From an uncultured Clostridia bacterium (GTDB lineage: Bacteria; Bacillota; Clostridia; Oscillospirales; Acutalibacteraceae), in assembly GCA_937912175.1 (NCBI GenBank), contig CALDOU010000038.1, forward strand, positions 1-8,182: DNA of 8,182 bases, given 5' to 3'. Each line of letters opens with the position of its first letter. Within the stretch, counting starts at the first letter, position 1. This document shows, piece by piece, positions 6,512-8,182 of this stretch. The translations under genes were made by a program, and so were the position numbers. Under the pieces are notes generated by a model, which saw nothing but the letters and a program-made list of their open reading frames with translations, searched no databases and had not been told where the DNA came from.

Positions 6512-6790
6512 ATGATTAGTAAGGAAGAAGTGCTCAATATTGCCAATCTTTCCAAGCTTTATCTTGAAGAAAGCGAAATAGAAAATGCTCAACAAGAAAT
6601 GGAAGGCATGATTAATTTTGCCAATGAAATAAATAAGCTTAGTGTAAACTGTAACGATTTTTCCGATACGGATAATATTTTCAATGCATTTCACGAAGAC
6701 GAAATTAAACCATCATATCCCCAAGAAAAAATTCTTGAAAATGCAGATGGCGGTCGAGACGGATTCTTTTATATAAAAAAATCCAGTTAA
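6512..6790 (+). CDS. gatC: Asp/Glu-tRNA(Asn/Gln) amidotransferase subunit C
   Basis: GatC is the small subunit that wraps around and stabilises GatA in the GatCAB transamidase, which converts Asp-tRNA-Asn to Asn-tRNA-Asn and Glu-tRNA-Gln to Gln-tRNA-Gln. At 92 aa it has the usual length. Family marks are the N-terminal helices starting ISKEEVLNIANLSKLYL, the FHEDEIKPS segment (60-68), which matches the common FREDxVxPS motif, and the C-terminal ENADGGRDGFFYI, which corresponds to NAPxxxDGYFxV. The start ATG has AAAGGGG (6496-6502) 9 nt upstream. It lies 16 nt after aspS and 29 nt before gatA with no terminator or promoter in either gap, so the three form one operon. Confidence 0.94.
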   Translation: MISKEEVLNIANLSKLYLEESEIENAQQEMEGMINFANEINKLSVNCNDFSDTDNIFNAFHEDEIKPSYPQEKILENADGGRDGFFYIKKSS

Positions 6791-6819
6791 ATAAAACATT
6801 TCAGGAGGAGTTAATAGGT

Positions 6820-8182
6820 ATGTGCGCCGAAAAAAGAGGAATAATTAAGCGTATAAATAAAGTTCTTTCATGTAAAGAAATTTCATGTAAAGAATTAACT
6901 CAAAAATATATTGATGAAATAAAAAAAGATACCCTTAATGCATATGTTACCATATGTGAGAAGCAAGCAACCGAAATGGCACAAAAAGTTGATGAAAAAA
7001 TAAATTTCGGCGAAAAAATAGGAATGCTTGAGGGTGTTCCTATGACACTTAAAGATAATATTTCAACAGACGGAATAGAAACTACCTGTTGTTCTAAAAT
7101 TTTAAAAGGTTATCGTCCTATTTATGATGCAACGGTTTGGCAGATTTTAAAAAATAAAGGCGCTGTGCTTTTGGGAAAAACCAATATGGATGAATTTGCA
7201 ATGGGGTCATCGTGTGAAACCTCTTGTATAGGTGGGGCAAAAAACCCTCATAATTCCAATTATGTTACCGGAGGTAGTTCCGGCGGTGGAGCGGCTGCGG
7301 TAGGTGGAAATATCGCGGCTTATGCACTTGGTTCAGATACAGGCGGATCAATTCGCCAACCAGCAAGTTTTTGTGGTATTGTTGGGCTTAAGCCAACGTA
7401 CGGCAGCGTTTCTCGTTATGGATTAATAGCGTATGCGTCGAGTTTTGACCAAATAGGACCAATCGCTCAGACCGCTGAAGACGCTGCTATTGTATTTGAT
7501 AATATTTCCACATATGATGCAAAAGATTCAACTTCAAGCCCTCATGCTCGTACTTGTGCTACGGAGCATTTGGGTGATAGTCTTAAAGGTCTTAAAATAG
7601 GGGTTCCGAAAGAATATTATGACGGTGTTGACGATGAAACTGAAAAAGCCATTAAACTTGCGATGAAAGCTTATGAAAGTTTGGGTGCAACAGTAGAATA
7701 TTTTGATTTGCCGGAAGTAAAGTATTCGTTGCCTGTTTATTATATTTTGGCTTGTGCGGAAGCGGCGTCTAACTTAGCCAGGTTTGACGGTGTGCGTTAT
7801 GGATACAGAACACCAAATTACAAAGATATAAATGAAATGATATGTAAAACCCGTAGTGAAGGTTTTGGAGAAGAAGTCAAACGTCGTATTTTACTGGGAA
7901 ACTATGTTTTGAGCTCGGGCTATTATGATGCCTATTACAAAAAAGCTCAAAATTTACGTTTGGAAATAATCAGCGCTTTTAACAAGGTTTTTGAAAGATT
8001 TGATGTTTTGTTGACCCCGACATCTCCTGTTACGGCTTTTCCCGCAAATAAAAGTTACAATAACCCTCAAGAAATTTACCTTGCGGACATTTGTACAGTA
8101 CCGGTGAATATTGTCGGTATTCCGGGAATTTCGGTGCCATGTGGTTTTGACTCCAAAGGCTTACCGATTGGTATGCAAATTT
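6820..8182 (+). CDS. gatA: Asp/Glu-tRNA(Asn/Gln) amidotransferase subunit A, 3'-truncated by window
   Basis: GatA is the glutaminase subunit of GatCAB. It releases ammonia from glutamine and passes it to GatB. The frame stays open for 454 codons from the ATG at 6820 to the window edge; the family is about 480-490 aa, so only the last 30 or so residues are missing. The amidase-signature triad is complete: K78 (TLKDN), cis-Ser S153 (GGSSGGG) and nucleophile S177 (DTGGSIRQP). The spacing matches characterised GatA and FAAH enzymes. TPTSPVTAFP and VGIPGISVPCGF near the end are also typical. A perfect AGGAGG (6803-6808) lies 11 nt before the start. A 15-bp tandem duplication near 6868-6896 yields SCKEISCKEL at residues 17-26 but does not disturb the family alignment. 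gatB would be expected just downstream, outside the window. Confidence 0.96.
   Translation, partial: MCAEKRGIIKRINKVLSCKEISCKELTQKYIDEIKKDTLNAYVTICEKQATEMAQKVDEKINFGEKIGMLEGVPMTLKDNISTDGIETTCCSKILKGYRPIYDATVWQILKNKGAVLLGKTNMDEFAMGSSCETSCIGGAKNPHNSNYVTGGSSGGGAAAVGGNIAAYALGSDTGGSIRQPASFCGIVGLKPTYGSVSRYGLIAYASSFDQIGPIAQTAEDAAIVFDNISTYDAKDSTSSPHARTCATEHLGDSLKGLKIGVPKEYYDGVDDETEKAIKLAMKAYESLGATVEYFDLPEVKYSLPVYYILACAEAASNLARFDGVRYGYRTPNYKDINEMICKTRSEGFGEEVKRRILLGNYVLSSGYYDAYYKKAQNLRLEIISAFNKVFERFDVLLTPTSPVTAFPANKSYNNPQEIYLADICTVPVNIVGIPGISVPCGFDSKGLPIGMQI

Noticed and set aside
5989..6555. 188-codon minus-strand frame
   Set aside because: It is antisense to the catalytic end of aspS, with no ribosome binding site and no recognisable domain.

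Overview
The window looks like a chromosomal segment of an anaerobic, low-GC Firmicute of the class Clostridia, possibly an Oscillospirales-like lineage. The clues are AT-rich intergenic DNA, strong AGGAGG-type ribosome binding sites, sigma-A promoters of the TTGACA/TATAAT kind, short hairpin-plus-U terminators, an exported LysM/G5/M23 cell-wall peptidase, many cysteines in cytoplasmic proteins, and an aspS-gatC-gatA cluster. The species cannot be named from the sequence alone. No transposase, integrase, phage gene or CRISPR array is visible.

Layout. Positions 1-440 are the 3' end of a 23S rRNA gene, with the second half of the peptidyl-transferase ring and the sarcin-ricin loop. It is followed by a terminator, and no 5S gene appears in the AT-rich spacer. 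A promoter at 616-644 then drives tRNA-Gln(CUG) and tRNA-Pro(CGG), which end at a bidirectional terminator shared with the next gene. On the minus strand, 908-1735 encodes a membrane-anchored HEXXH metallopeptidase of the peptidase-MA type with a perfect sigma-A promoter. Its usual EG motif reads DG. Positions 1796-1945 hold an unassigned block ending in an orphan plus-strand terminator. A promoter with a (TA)9 tract between its -35 and -10 boxes follows. It is arranged like the known TA-repeat phase-variation promoters and lies upstream of an unrecognised 310-aa protein (2061-2993). A 12-bp perfect hairpin separates this gene from the convergent minus-strand M23 peptidase gene (3111-4466).

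The right third is a translation operon: aspS (4744-6495), gatC (6512-6790) and gatA (6820 to beyond the window end). AspRS has the histidine associated with non-discriminating enzymes (RDH, residues 34-36), and GatC and GatA are subunits of the GatCAB amidotransferase. Together they suggest the indirect route: Asp is charged on tRNA-Asn (and Glu on tRNA-Gln by a GluRS elsewhere) and then amidated. The tRNA-Gln in the same window carries the U1-A72 pair that bacterial GatCAB is known to read.

The items most worth a second look are the (TA)9 promoter with its orphan gene, the HEXXH...DG peptidase, and the orphan terminator block. No complete novel multi-gene system is evident.
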